Below, in pieces: positions 22,987 to 33,480 of a stretch of 64,000 nt of DNA. Origin of the DNA: Terana coerulea (Eukaryota > Basidiomycota > Agaricomycetes > Polyporales > Phanerochaetaceae). The notes beneath the pieces were generated by a model. It had not been told where the DNA came from, did not search any database, and worked only from the letters and a program-made list of their open reading frames with translations. The stretch is from the NCBI GenBank assembly GCA_024811115.1, contig JAKOGH010000142.1, forward strand, positions 1 through 64,000, read 5' to 3'. The stretch's first letter is position 1; each line of letters opens with the position of its first letter. A program made the translations under genes and the position numbers.

Positions 22987-24116
22987 TGCCACAGACAGAT
23001 GCACAGTAATAGTATTATTTTTCATTTTTCTTACATTTCTACTAGTGTTTTAAAGTCCAGTCTGGTCCAGTCTTTTGCTATTTTTTTTTTACCAGGACCA
23101 GGACTAGGACTGCTAAAAGACCAGGACTGTAGATATAAGACTGGACCAAGATCAGTCTTAGTAGGACTGCAGTCCTTTGCAGTTCTTGACTGGTCCAGAC
23201 TGGTCCAAAACCAAAGGCAGTCTTTGACCAATCTGGACTGGTCTTGGACTAGTTCCAATTAAGTCTTTACCCTGTAAGTCAAATATAACTTGCTGACTAT
23301 GTGTGTTATATTATTGTTTTGCTTCTTATACTAGTTCTTAGCTTTGAAACTCAATGTATAATTGCACACCACAAGTGTTGAGTGTATTTATTTTCATGGC
23401 TTTAGCAAATTTGAATGACTTATAACTAAATTCGCTTCAAAAGCCAGCAATGAATTGTTACCATTGCTTTAAAACTACAGTTCAAAGACTTTTTTCTTGC
23501 CAAAGTGGATTTGCATCTTATATTTTTGATAAATAAGCCCTTAACACCATCAATACGATGTGTATATTAAGACCAGTCCTGGACTAGTCCTGACCAGTCT
23601 TTAGCAGTCCTAACTTTTTGGCTACAGGCAAAGACCAGAACTAGGACCAAGACTGGACTACTATAGGACTGGACCAAAACCAGTCCTAAAACAGTCCAGT
23701 CCAGTCTAGTCTTCAGTCTTTTGTGGTCCTTAGGACTAGACCTTGAAACACTAATTTCTACAAGGCCCCAGTAGCAACCCCAGAGCCTTTGGACAGTATT
23801 TCATTGTTCTCAGTGCTTAGCACCCATATTGGGTCAAACTGTTCCCACACCTTTGCACTTTCATCAGCCTAAACACTCTTGCCCTTGCTCCTCATCTTAA
23901 CTTCTTGGTCATTAAGGACAAGGTGTGTATATATGTACTATAGGTCGTAGTCTATGCTAACTTGGTCATTGGGGACAAGTATCAGCATTAGCCTGCTCAT
24001 TCTGTGAGATCTACTAGGAGTTGGCCTTTGTCACCCTCCTTGCATCGTATTCTATCATCTATCCCATATCTCCTCCCGATTCGCTGACTCTACATATCAA
24101 GCTCATTTCTGCGACA
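22987..24116 (+). repeat. 3' LTR of the chromovirus, interrupted by a 711-bp transposon
   Basis: Starts TGCCACAGACAGATGC directly after the polypurine tract and ends TCTGCGACA at 24116. Once the insertion at 23043-23753 and one 8-base duplication are removed it is 411 bases and aligns end to end with the 5' LTR. Confidence 0.85.
23043..23753. mobile_element. 711-bp non-autonomous hAT-like transposon
   Basis: Terminal inverted repeats TAGTGTTTTAAAG and TAGTGTTTCAAGG; perfect 8-base target duplication atttctac at 23035-23042 and 23754-23761. The 5' LTR preserves the empty site with a single atttctac. The element has no coding capacity; it is packed at both ends with short AGTCC/GGACT units in both orientations (for example GGACCAGGACTAGGACT), the kind of subterminal repeats that hAT transposases bind. 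Confidence 0.88.
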
Positions 24117-24296
24117 TAGTCCCCACTTTCTCACGTTGACCTTATGTGTGTCCACAGCGGCCTGTCAGACAGTCATTAAGATGCATGTGGAATATTTGCG
24201 TCCAGCTGGGTTTGGGCTTGTCTAAATCAAAAAGGGGGTCCGCATGATACACGAGCAGGGAGCTAGAGAGGATGGAGTCGCAGACACGAACAGCAG
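24117..24296 (-). pseudogene. middle fragment of family copy 1
   Basis: Matches copy 3 at about 30330-30510: the minus-strand C-terminal domain between the retroelement and the solo LTR. Homology begins at the target duplication of the 3' LTR and ends at agcag (24292-24296), the target duplication of the solo LTR. Confidence 0.65.
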
Positions 24297-24719
24297 TGTC
24301 ACAGACAGACACGGATATGTAGTATTATTTTTCATTTTCTCGCATTTGTTTAGCACAGATACATAGCCTGGTAGCAGCCCCAGAGCCTCTGGACTTCATT
24401 CCGATGATCCTGGCGCTTAGCGCCCAAATGCAGCTTGATTCTTCCCACATTCTCGGACACTTAGCACTCCGGACTCTCTGGCCTTGTTCCTTATCTCAAC
24501 CTCTTAGTCATTGGGGACAAGGTATGTATTCTATATACTGTACGTTGTAGCAATGCTAACTTGGTCATTGGGGAGAAGTATTGGCACCAGCTTACTTGTT
24601 CTGTGAGGCCTACTTGGAGTTGGCCTTCATTGCCCTCCTTGTATGTATTCTATTATCTATTCTACATCCACTCTGATCCGTCCAGCTCTGGTTACGCTGT
24701 CAAGCTCGTCTCCATGACA
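24297..24719 (+). repeat. solo LTR of the chromovirus family
   Basis: It is 423 bases and begins TGTCACAGACAGACACGG and ends CTCCATGACA, so the TGTCA/TGACA terminal inverted repeat is intact. It is flanked by a perfect 5-base duplication, agcag (24292-24296 and 24720-24724). It aligns along its length with both LTRs of 11842-24116. It is the product of LTR-LTR recombination after a separate insertion into the same gene copy. Confidence 0.88.
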
Positions 24720-24724
24720 AGCAG

Positions 24725-25833
24725 GGATGTGCAGAATTCTACTGAGCTCCAGCCAGTGCAAAAGTGGTACTGGAGGTAGACATCAACCGCAGTGGGCTTT
24801 GTGAGTGAGTATATGCACATGCAAACAGTCACATCCCCAGGGCTGTGATCTTAAAACATCAGCATCAAACAAGACGAGTGAGCACAGCTGAACTTACATG
24901 CTCAAGGTCCACTTTGGAAGTATACTCCAGATTGACAGGCATCATGCTGTCAGTGACTACATATTGCTGGTTTTCTGGAAGGCCCGTGAGGCGGAGGTGT
25001 GCTCAACCCTATTCCGGATTTGCTGCATAAACCCCTTGTACTCGTCAAACTCGTAATCGCGGATGAGCTTGTTCAGGCAACCTTCCGCTACCTTTCACTG
25101 AGTGGTATAGGCATCCCAACCACCTGAGGTGATGGGGTTTACTAGAGTATATGCGGCCTTGGCAACCTCTAAAAGGTCAGTTGAATTCATTCGCTTAGCC
25201 TCGAGATGCCACCACACGAAGGGAGGGCAGTTCCGGGGGATTTTGGACCTTGTAGTCTTCAACAGCGTAGTCTGAGACAAGCACCAGGCCTGGTACAAGG
25301 CTGTTAGGTCAAGAAAGTTTTCACATCTTGAGATGGCTTACCTACAATGGCCATTTCAATGAATATTTCGTAGATGTCAAGACAAGCCGGACAGATCATC
25401 CAGCAAGAGGCCTTCTGCGGCAAGGACCTGTGTAATTCAGTGAGCTAAAGAGGCGCAAAACTTGATAGGAATCTACATGATGCACCCAATGCTTTCGCTA
25501 GTACCTGCAACTTGTCTTCGACCATCAAAAGAAGAGTTTTCTAAGTCACCAAATTAGTCAGTTGCAGCTATTAACTATCGGGTGTAAAATGGTAATGCTA
25601 AATGTACGATGGTGTCATCTCTGTCCCAAGGCAGTTTCAGAGTGCTCGAGCCCTTGCCAGATACTGCTTTGACAACTTCACGAGCTGGCGCATTGTATCC
25701 ATCCACCTCAATGCATTTCTTGAGGGAGTCAATCACCGCTGTCAGCGGGAGACAGTGCTACGCTTGCGCTTGTGCACCTCGAAGTCATCCCTCAACATAC
25801 GAGGGCAGAAAACAGCAGTTGGGCAGTAGACAT
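24725..25833 (-). pseudogene. 5' part of family copy 1
   Basis: Starts at the ATG at 25833 (MSTAQLLFSAL) and includes CIEVDGYNAPAREVVKAVSG and LPWDRDDTIV. Further exon-like pieces separated by short introns follow: TLLLMVEDKLQ, LLLDDLSG, and the central block MNSTDLLEVAKAAYTLVNP then SGGWDAYTTQ. It is the same type as copy 3. Frames are broken at several points, and the remainder of the gene lies beyond the solo LTR and the chromovirus. Confidence 0.6.
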
Positions 25834-26129
25834 GGTGGTGGGCTTGGAGAGAGAAAGGAAAGGTTTCGGTGTCAGGGTCTTTATATGAGTGGCAATGGCA
25901 AGTGAATGATGGAGGAACCTGCGCTAGCGTCACAAGTGACATCACACAATATCTGTGAGCAACGCCGATGAGTGATCTACACAGAAGTACATACAAATAA
26001 GTAAATGCATTTATCGCTTTGCCATAAAGAGTCTTACTAAAAATCCTTGTTACATCGACACCCCTGAGCTCCATGTAACGATGCCATGTTCGAGCTGTCT
26101 ATCCAAGTTTATACTCATCTTCCTCTGAG

Positions 26130-27860
26130 ACGTCATCAGTAGTCCTCAAACATCCTCGGTTGAAAGCTCTTGTCCTCTCCAGCGACAACCACATGCCCTC
26201 CAGATATTCCACGCAATCCAGTCACCATAGTCCCATTCCCACTCAATACTGCCAATCCCCTCAGGATTTCCCTCGTCACTCTGGTCCTCGGCCTCGCAAC
26301 GCCCAATGGAACACCCACAGACGCAAGGAGCAGACATATCATGTCCACTTTGTTTATTGTATTGCTTGGGGACTGGTCCGTTGGCCCGGACAGTGCTCGG
26401 CGTATCCGGCTTGACGTTCGCGGCTTCAAGCCCCCACTGCGTACGGTATAGCGGATACCACCGCTTTCCAGGCGGGTCACTGTCAAGGTGCATCTCGAAC
26501 AAATGTTGCCAGCTGCCGGCCTTTGTCCGCTGTCGGGATATCCGGCCGAGCGGATGGGATCAAGCACCTGGCACTCGACTCTGCAACCAAAGTCGACGGA
26601 GTGCATCTGGGTGAAGTGCTTGTATGTGAAGCGGACATCAATGGCGCTTGGTCAAGTGGGAGAGTAAAACCGGGTCTGGACGCAGACATCTTGAGGCTAA
26701 CCATCACAGTAAGTAACATGTTGAAGGGCTAAAGCTTTAAGAACGCACAATTTGTTCACCGATATTAATGTTAATATCAAGTGGCAGGATGCCATCAACG
26801 ACGGCCCATAGTTCTTCCAGCTCAATGTCTGTTTTGCTGAGAATGTACGTTGAACCCTCCTTGATTTGATGCATGAGGGTACTTATTTGTTGCATTCCTG
26901 ACTATTCAGTGCGTTTTCAAGCCGTGCCTCAGCCATTTTGCGCTGTTCTACATACTTCGCCCAAACGGAAGATTTTGCGGGGTTGATAAGATGAAAAAAT
27001 CCTTTGCCTTCATCCTGGGATCTTCGATAGATGATTCATTTGGCTCGAGTTGCTTCTATGCATACGGCCGCTTTTTCGTGACGCTCGAAATTCCTGACCT
27101 TGCTCTCGCGAACGAGAACCAAATCTGGGGTGAGCTAAATGAGAACCATCTACATGAGATGATAACATATGCACATACCAACATCCTTCTTTCTTCAGAA
27201 ATGTGGGTGCACTCTAAGTGTCGCACTGCCGCTATCACGGAGGAGTTCTCCACCCCAGCGAGTTGCTACACACTGAAATGTAAGGTAAGCCCACTACAGG
27301 ATTCTGAAAGCGGGCTTACTCAGTGCGAATAGCTCAAAATCCTTAATTTGTCTTCTATGCGCCAGATAAGTGTCATCTATAAACGGAATACCATGAGCTT
27401 GGAACTGACGTTTCACCACAGGTACAGACTCACGCCACCGTCGGTCGCGTGCCAAGATACCTCCAGCACCTCGCCCTTGCTACTGCTACACCCTTGAATA
27501 GCCTTTATGGCCTTCTTGTCGTACCCAGTGATGCGTAAGACACTGCTATCGGGATGCGGAGTCTGGTACGACAGTGGCGAGCCGTGGAATCTCCCCCGAG
27601 ATGCGCTTGGTATTGCTGCTCTGACAATCGTGCTGAAGAGAACGAGCTGCTTCTGTGTAGGAGGAACGCGGCATAGCAGGAGGGTCGTTGTCGAGAATGA
27701 GCCGGAGTGAGGGTACGGTCGGGTAGCACCGCTAGTGTGTCACATCTGTGACATGGCGTGAGTCTCGAGAGGCTTTGCAACAGGTTGCTACTCTTTTGAA
27801 CTTCGCTAATATGGGGTGTTAGAGAATGTAAACTGTTCATGTCAGGAGGCTTCATTTTAG
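26130..27860 (-). pseudogene. family copy 2
   Basis: The N-terminal part has MPRSSYTEA and, in a neighbouring frame, ARLSEQQYQAHL. The central part is weak. The C-terminal domain reads TRFYSPT, IDVRFTYKHFTQMHSVDF, then after a frame change MHLDSDPPGKRWYPLYRTQW, then ALSGPTDQ and VDMICLLLASVGVPLGVAR, ending with IEWEWDYGDWIAWNIWRACG. It matches copy 4 part by part, including one shared extra base near 26405-26409. Several frame changes and stops make it a pseudogene unless some are sequence errors. Function unknown. Confidence 0.55.
27738..27754. promoter_or_regulatory. palindrome TGTCAC-n4-GTGACAT upstream of family copy 2
   Basis: Reads TGTCACATCTGTGACAT then GGCG, just upstream of the N-terminal coding signal of copy 2. 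The same palindrome occurs upstream of copy 4 (33841) and the F-box gene (39685). Confidence 0.45.
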
Positions 27861-28129
27861 GCACAGAGGTCCAGAGAGACGCAAGGAGTTGTGCAAAAGC
27901 AAAGCGAAGCGAGTCTTCGGCCAGCGCAACAGTTTCTTCAGCTTGCTGCTGGCTTGCTGGGACTTGGAGACTGTTTCTTTGACGAGTGTGCTGGAAGCCA
28001 GAGTTTCCTGAGGGCTAAGGGTCAGACAGAGGAGCGTCTCACACGCTGATCTTAGGTACTCTATCAGTATGCCCGGAAAGATGAAGTGCGAGTCGGGATT
28101 TTGTTGTCCTCGGAACAAGCACCCACCTT

Positions 28130-28190
28130 GAGGCTTGAGCGCATCGCGTGCATCAGTTACTGCTTCAGAGATCACTGTATATACCACCAG
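28130..28190 (-). other. conserved coding-like segment upstream of copy 2
   Basis: The minus-strand frame reads YTVISEAVTDARDALK; the equivalent position upstream of copy 4 (34250-34286) reads GYTVIAEAATDAL. The shared segment shows that the duplicated unit extends past the family gene into another, unidentified coding or exon-like piece. Confidence 0.35.
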
Positions 28191-29689
28191 GGCGGCGGCA
28201 AGGCTGGCGCAGCCTTGGCTGGGGGTCCGGATCAGACCTGGTCTCTGATCCTGTTATCGATCCCATACCAGGGGTGGCAGCAAGGAAATGAGCACATCTT
28301 GTTCCAGGCTTCCCCTTCAGCAGGTTGCTTCAGGTTGGGACCAGGGCCACGTCAGCCTGCTTGCAAGGGCAATCCAAGCTCGTCGCTCAGCGCCATCCTC
28401 AGGTTTGCCGGAAGCTTGCTGCCTCACGTACTATATATGGTAATCCTCTTCAAATATAACCGCATTATCGTGATAAAATCATATTTATTATTGAGCAGAT
28501 ATGATAGGTGTTAACATTTGTACGGTAGTCTACATTGGTTTGCGCTAGGAGTCCATAGTCATATTGCTCACCTTTGTAGAGGCCAAGTGCCACTGATTGA
28601 AGACCAGAGTGACACTTTGGTGGGATATTGGTCATTGAGAATAGGGCTCACGAAGAAGCTATCCTGGAATATGATCTGAAGATAGAGTCAATGATCAGAG
28701 CATGCGTAAGTAAGAGAGCACACTCACTAGGAAAGTATCGCATATCCTACCATCCTTAGTAAGTATTAGGATACTACAAGCAACAAGCAGGAGGGGGTTG
28801 TCAGCGAAGAAGCGAGGACAACTCGGTCGCAAGACTACATGGTAAATACTTGAGCGATATTCCAGCCTGAGCTCGAGAGCATGTTGCTGGACTACGCCAG
28901 GTCTTGACACCTTGTTCCTATATGTAGCATGCTAACAGGTATACTTTTGAGCGCAACTACAACAACAGTAGCGTGCAGATACTTACCAAATAGTAGACCG
29001 GGTTCATATCTTCAATTTGATGGTCCTCAGAGTGAGACAGCCGAACAGGCAGTCGAGGATGAGATGCTGGGCATGCGTGCGTCTTGACGTGCTAGTTCTG
29101 CTGGTCTGACCTGGTAGACATATGAGCTGGGAGCAGGGCAGTCATAGTTCACCTACCCTAGACCCGTCCTCAAGCCACACTTCGAACTCTTCAAGGTTGT
29201 GGTTGCTGCCCGGCCAGTTTGGTGAGAGTGAAGGTCGTGGGGAAGCGTGTCAACAAGAGATTCCCTTACTCGCGAAAACTTAAGGCTTGGCGAGTCGCTG
29301 GACATCGATGGCTGGGATCGATGGCGGAGATCGCTACAAACTCTAGAGGAGGTGAATCCAACCCTGGCGAATAGAGTCTGAAGCGAGGCAGAGCAGGCAG
29401 CCTGGATCAAGCTGAGAGAGGGGAGCAAACCAAGGGCTGAGAGTTGCGAGCCTGCTCCAGGGCTGGTGATCGGTATCTTCGGCAGGTCCGACCAAAGCTT
29501 GATCTAACCTGGGCGCCAGAAACCTCAGACCGAGGGACCAGGTCACCCGGTGGTGTAGCTCAAGCGATCATTGTAACTGTTGTGGCGCTTGACTTCCGTC
29601 ATCCCTTGCAAATGCAACTGTCATTGCAAGCTCTGGTATTGTGTATCGAAAAGTTCAGACTCTGGGCTTGCAAATTGGATAGGTAGAAG
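28191..29689. other. 1.5-kb stretch without a supported gene
   Basis: Sequence between the two copies of the duplicated module. Short open frames on both strands have no motifs. Base composition is mixed, and no terminal repeats or LTR pairs could be matched by eye. It may hold old unrecognised transposon debris. Confidence 0.4.
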
Positions 29690-29946
29690 TTAAGCCTAAC
29701 ATATCACAAAGAGTGGCCATATGCATGCGTGTTTTATGGTCATTTATTTGTTTTAGACTTTGTGAGGTGAGCAGAATGGCTAATACAGCACTACACACTC
29801 AAAAAATGAGATTAGAGCTTAGGTTTAGATAGCACAACTGATATAGTACTTGTAGTATGAAAAAGCACCTCACTGGCAGATGATGCAAGTTACAACAAGT
29901 AGCTGGTTTACTGAGGAATCATAGGTATTTATAGCTTCAGTACACC

Positions 29947-31616
29947 CTACCAAGTCTGCGTGACACTGTAATTTTCATCCATCTCTTTGTCATATTCATC
30001 GTCATCGTCGCCGTCGTCAGCGGTCGCTATACTCATCTCCGAATCATCCTTTGGTGGAACCCACGTCAGCGTCCCTAAGCAGCTGGCACTCCGCACGTCT
30101 TCTGCACATTCACCCCAATCCACTCTTCCAACACGCACTGCCACTCAAAACAGTCACCATGCGCGCGACTGCGCATCCTCCTCGTTCTCACTCCGTGCAA
30201 CGGAGAACAACATGCCAACGGCGGCCAGCAGGAGGCGTCACGGGCAGCACCTTGTCAATGCCAGCCGCAGGCTCCTGAGTCGTGGCGCCCGAAAAGCACG
30301 CTGTGCAGGAGGTTCACGTGCTGCGCCTGTAGCCCCCACTTCCTCACGGTAACCTCACGCGTGCGTCCGCTGGCGGCTTGTCGGACGGTCCTCAAGATAC
30401 ATATGGAACACTTGCGTCCAGCCAGGCTTGGGCTTGCTAGAGTCACGAAGGGATCCTCACGGTACGCAGGTAGAGGGGAAGATGAGATGGAGTCACAGAT
30501 GCGAAACAGCAGAATGGTGCAAAACTCAACAGAGCTCAAGCGAACGCGGAAGTGGTACTGGAGATAGACGTCAACCGCCATGGGCTTTACGGGTGAATAT
30601 ATGTGCGTCCATACAGTCACGGATCGGGGCTATGAGCTCAAGACGTCAGCGCTGAATAATACGAGTCAGCAACGATGAGCTCACTTCAATATCTTCCTCA
30701 GTGGTATATTCCAGGCTGACCGGCAATACGCCGTCAGCGATTGCAAGTCGCTGAGTTTCTGGTAGATCTGTCAAGTGAAGGACATGCTTGACATCATCTC
30801 AGATTTGCTGCATGAAATCCCCATACTTCTCGAACTCGTAGTGCTTGATGAGCTTGTTCAGGTGACCTTGGGCTGTCTTTCGCTGGGTAATATGGGCACC
30901 TCAGCCTTCCGAGATGATGGGGTTTACCAGGTTATATGCAACCTTGGCAATCTCCAAGGGGTCGGTGGAGTCTGTCGCGAATAGCCGCGAGATGCCGCCA
31001 AACGAAGGACGGCAGCGCTGGGGCGGGTTTTTGGTCTTATAATCTTCGATGGCATACTTGGGAACAAGCACCGTATCTTGCAATAGGAAGCTGTTAGCTC
31101 AGTGAATTCATAGCACAATTTGAAACAACTCACTTACAAATGACAACTCCAATGAACATATCATGGGAGTCGAGACAAACGGAAATGTCATCTAGCAAGA
31201 AACCTTTCACGGCAAGAATCTGACAAAATATAGTAGCTTCAGGAGATGCACTGCTGAGCAACCACTCTCATGACTCACCCAGTACTTTTGTGGTATCTGC
31301 AACTTATCTTCGACTCTCAAAAGGAGAGTTTGCTAAGACTGCCGGAATAGTCAGTTACGGCCATTTACTGTTATGCACGAGGAGTGAGATACGCACAATG
31401 CTGTCATTCTCGTCCCAAGGTATTTTAACAGCACTCGCCCCAGTTACTGCTTTGACGATTTTGTGAGCTGGCGCATCATACCCAGCTACCTTGATGCATT
31501 GCTTGCGGACATCATTAACTGTGTCACGAGACAAGACGTCATGACTACGCTGGTATTCCGCTGAAGTCGTCGTTCGACATGCGCAGGGTGGAGAACAGCT
31601 GCGGAGAGGTCGACAT
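29947..31616 (-). pseudogene. family copy 3
   Basis: Begins at the ATG at 31616 (MSTSPQLFSTLRMSNDDFS). Exon-like pieces follow: CIKVAGYDAPAHKIVKAVTG and IPWDENDSIV; a short VEDKLQ piece; ISVCLDSHDMFIGVV; and the central block FATDSTDPLEIAKVAYNLVN through HLNKLIKHYEFEKYGDFMQQ. The C-terminal domain reads IYSPVKPMAVDVYLQYHFRV, KWGLQAQHVNLLHSVLFG and LLLAAVGMLFSVARSENEE, ending with an acidic tail DDEYDKEMDENYSVTQTW. Frames change several times and one TGA follows MQQI. It is the closest relative of copy 1. Function unknown; no secretion signal or catalytic motif seen. Confidence 0.55.
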
Positions 31617-31837
31617 TGTGACGGCCCGGGTTTGAAGAGTGAGGGAATGTTCTCAAAATGCATGGGGCTTTATGTGAGAGGCAATGTTGGATGGCAAATG
31701 AATAATTGGATAACTGCGGAAGGTCGCCAAATATGACATCACGCCGGCATCTGAGTCCGTTGAGCCACACCAACAGCTGCTACTCCAAGTTATCTAACAC
31801 GCCAAATGTGCATACGAATAAGTAAACGCCTTTACTG

Positions 31838-33480
31838 CTATACTAACAAAACCTTACTCGGAGTCATCGTTGTCATCAGAATCATCAGAATCATCAGAAT
31901 CATCCTTGAATGTCCTCGGCTTGAAGCTTTTGTCTTTCTCCAATGGACAACCGCACACTCTCCTGAGATTCCACGCAATCCAGTCGTCATAATCCCACTC
32001 CCACTCGATACTGCCGATCCAGGTCGGGGTTCCCCTCGTCCTGCTGATCCTCGGTTCTCGCAACATGCAGAGGAATCCCCACAGCTGCGAGAAGTAGACG
32101 CATTGCATTGACCTTGTCTATCGTATTGCCAGGATACTGTTCGGTTGACCCAAATAGCGCCCGACGTATCCGCTTCGACATCTGCAGCTTCGAGCCCCCA
32201 CTGCATGCGGTAAAGGGCATGCCACTGTTTTCCCGGTGGGTCACTGTCGAGACGCATCTTAAATAGATGCATCCATCCGCCAGTCTGGTCCTGTGTTGAG
32301 ATGTCCGGCTGAGCGAATGGGGTCAAGAACCTGGTATTCAACTTTGCAGGAGAAGTCAACTGAATTCATGTCGTGAAGTGCTTGTAAGTAAAGTGGACAT
32401 CGACAGCGCTAGGTTGAGTAGGAGAGTAGAATCGGGTCTTGGCATGAACATCTTGAGGCTAATTAACGCAATGAGCTGAATGTCGAAGAGCACAATTATT
32501 AATAAGTGGATGTACCATCTCATCCCTCAGTATCGACGTCGATATCAAGCGGCAAGATACCGTCAGCAATCACCCACAGTTCTTGGAGTTCCACTTCAGT
32601 CTCGCTGAGGATGTATCCCAAGCCCTTCTTGATTTGCTGCATGAGCGGCACATATTCGTCGCGACTCTTGGCTCTTCAGCACGTCCTCAAGCCAGCGTCT
32701 CCGCCACCTTGCGCTGTTTAGTATAATTCGCCCCAGGAGGAGGATTTGACCAAATAGATGAGATGGTAAGTCTCTTTTGCGTTGGTTAATGCGCCTCTGG
32801 AAGACAATTCACTAGTCTTGAGGTGCTTCCATGCATACGACGGCTTGTTCATGCACTTGAACTCCTTGAGCTTGTTCTCGGGCACGAGTACTAGGTCTAC
32901 AGCATGATCAGCAGGAGTTATACAGAGTATTAGTGTGTTGGCGTACCAACGTCCTTCTTCCTCCAGAAGTATGGGTGAGCGCTCAGCGTCATTCCGCTGC
33001 TGTTGCAGAGAAGCTCGCCGTCTCCAGCAAGTTGCTACATAGAGAGGGATTGACACAGGTTTAGCATGACAGTGTGCATCCAGACGTACCCAGTGCTGGT
33101 AGCTTAAAATCCGGAGCTTGTCTTCCACTCTTCCTGTAAGCACCATCTGCAAACAGAAAACTATCGGTCACCAAATGCATGTGTTACCGCAAACATAGAC
33201 TTACTCTGCCGTCTGTCGAGTGCCAAGCTACCTCTAGGACATTGTTTCCCTCTTTCGTACTGCCCCGAATAGCCTCCTTCACCTCCTCGTCATATCCAGT
33301 GACATGAGTGATGCCGCTGGCAGGGTGCGGAGTCTGGTACGGTAGGGGCCAGACGTCGAACCTATTCTTTAGGTGCGCCTGATACTGCTGTTCTGACAAT
33401 CGCACCAAAGAGAGCGAGGCTGTTTCTGTGTAGGAGAAACGCGGAATAGCAAGAGGATGGCCGTTTGTCAACAACAACTA
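31838..33480 (-). pseudogene. family copy 4
   Basis: Best-preserved N-terminal half of the long type: RLSEQQYQAHLKNRFDVWPL, GYDEEVKEAIRGSTKEGNN, EVAWHSTDGRV, then across a short intron VLTGRVEDKLRILSYQHW, and DLVLVPENKLKEFKCMNKPS. The C-terminal domain has MRLDSDPPGKQWHALYRMQW, RRALFGSTEQYP and AMRLLLAAVGIPLHVART, and ends in an acidic run DDSDDSDDSDDNDDSE. The frame must change near 32170 (one extra base, also present in copy 2) and again in the tail. It may be a pseudogene or a gene with sequence errors. Function unknown. Confidence 0.55.

Larger units (their letters stand above)
11842..24116 (+). mobile_element. full-length, degenerate Ty3/Gypsy chromovirus with nested insertions
   Basis: Bounded by two related LTRs of about 411-415 bases (11842-12256 and 22987-24116 minus its own insertion). 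The flanking target duplication is cagtc at 11837-11841 and tagtc at 24117-24121. Internal order is gag with two CCHC zinc knuckles, protease, reverse transcriptase/RNase H, integrase, chromodomain and a polypurine tract (AGAGGAGGGGTAA) directly before the 3' LTR. The total of 12.3 kb includes a 361-bp element in gag, a 3.8-kb hAT transposon between protease and reverse transcriptase, a 711-bp element in the 3' LTR, and perhaps an LTR-like piece after the chromodomain. All coding parts are riddled with transition stops, so the element is dead. It sits inside copy 1 of the local gene family, in the opposite orientation. Confidence 0.9.

Noticed and set aside
22980..24130. AGTCC/GGACT repeats as a CRISPR-like or satellite array.
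   Set aside because: They are irregular, occur in both orientations and lie within a hAT-like element; CRISPR is not expected in a fungal nucleus.
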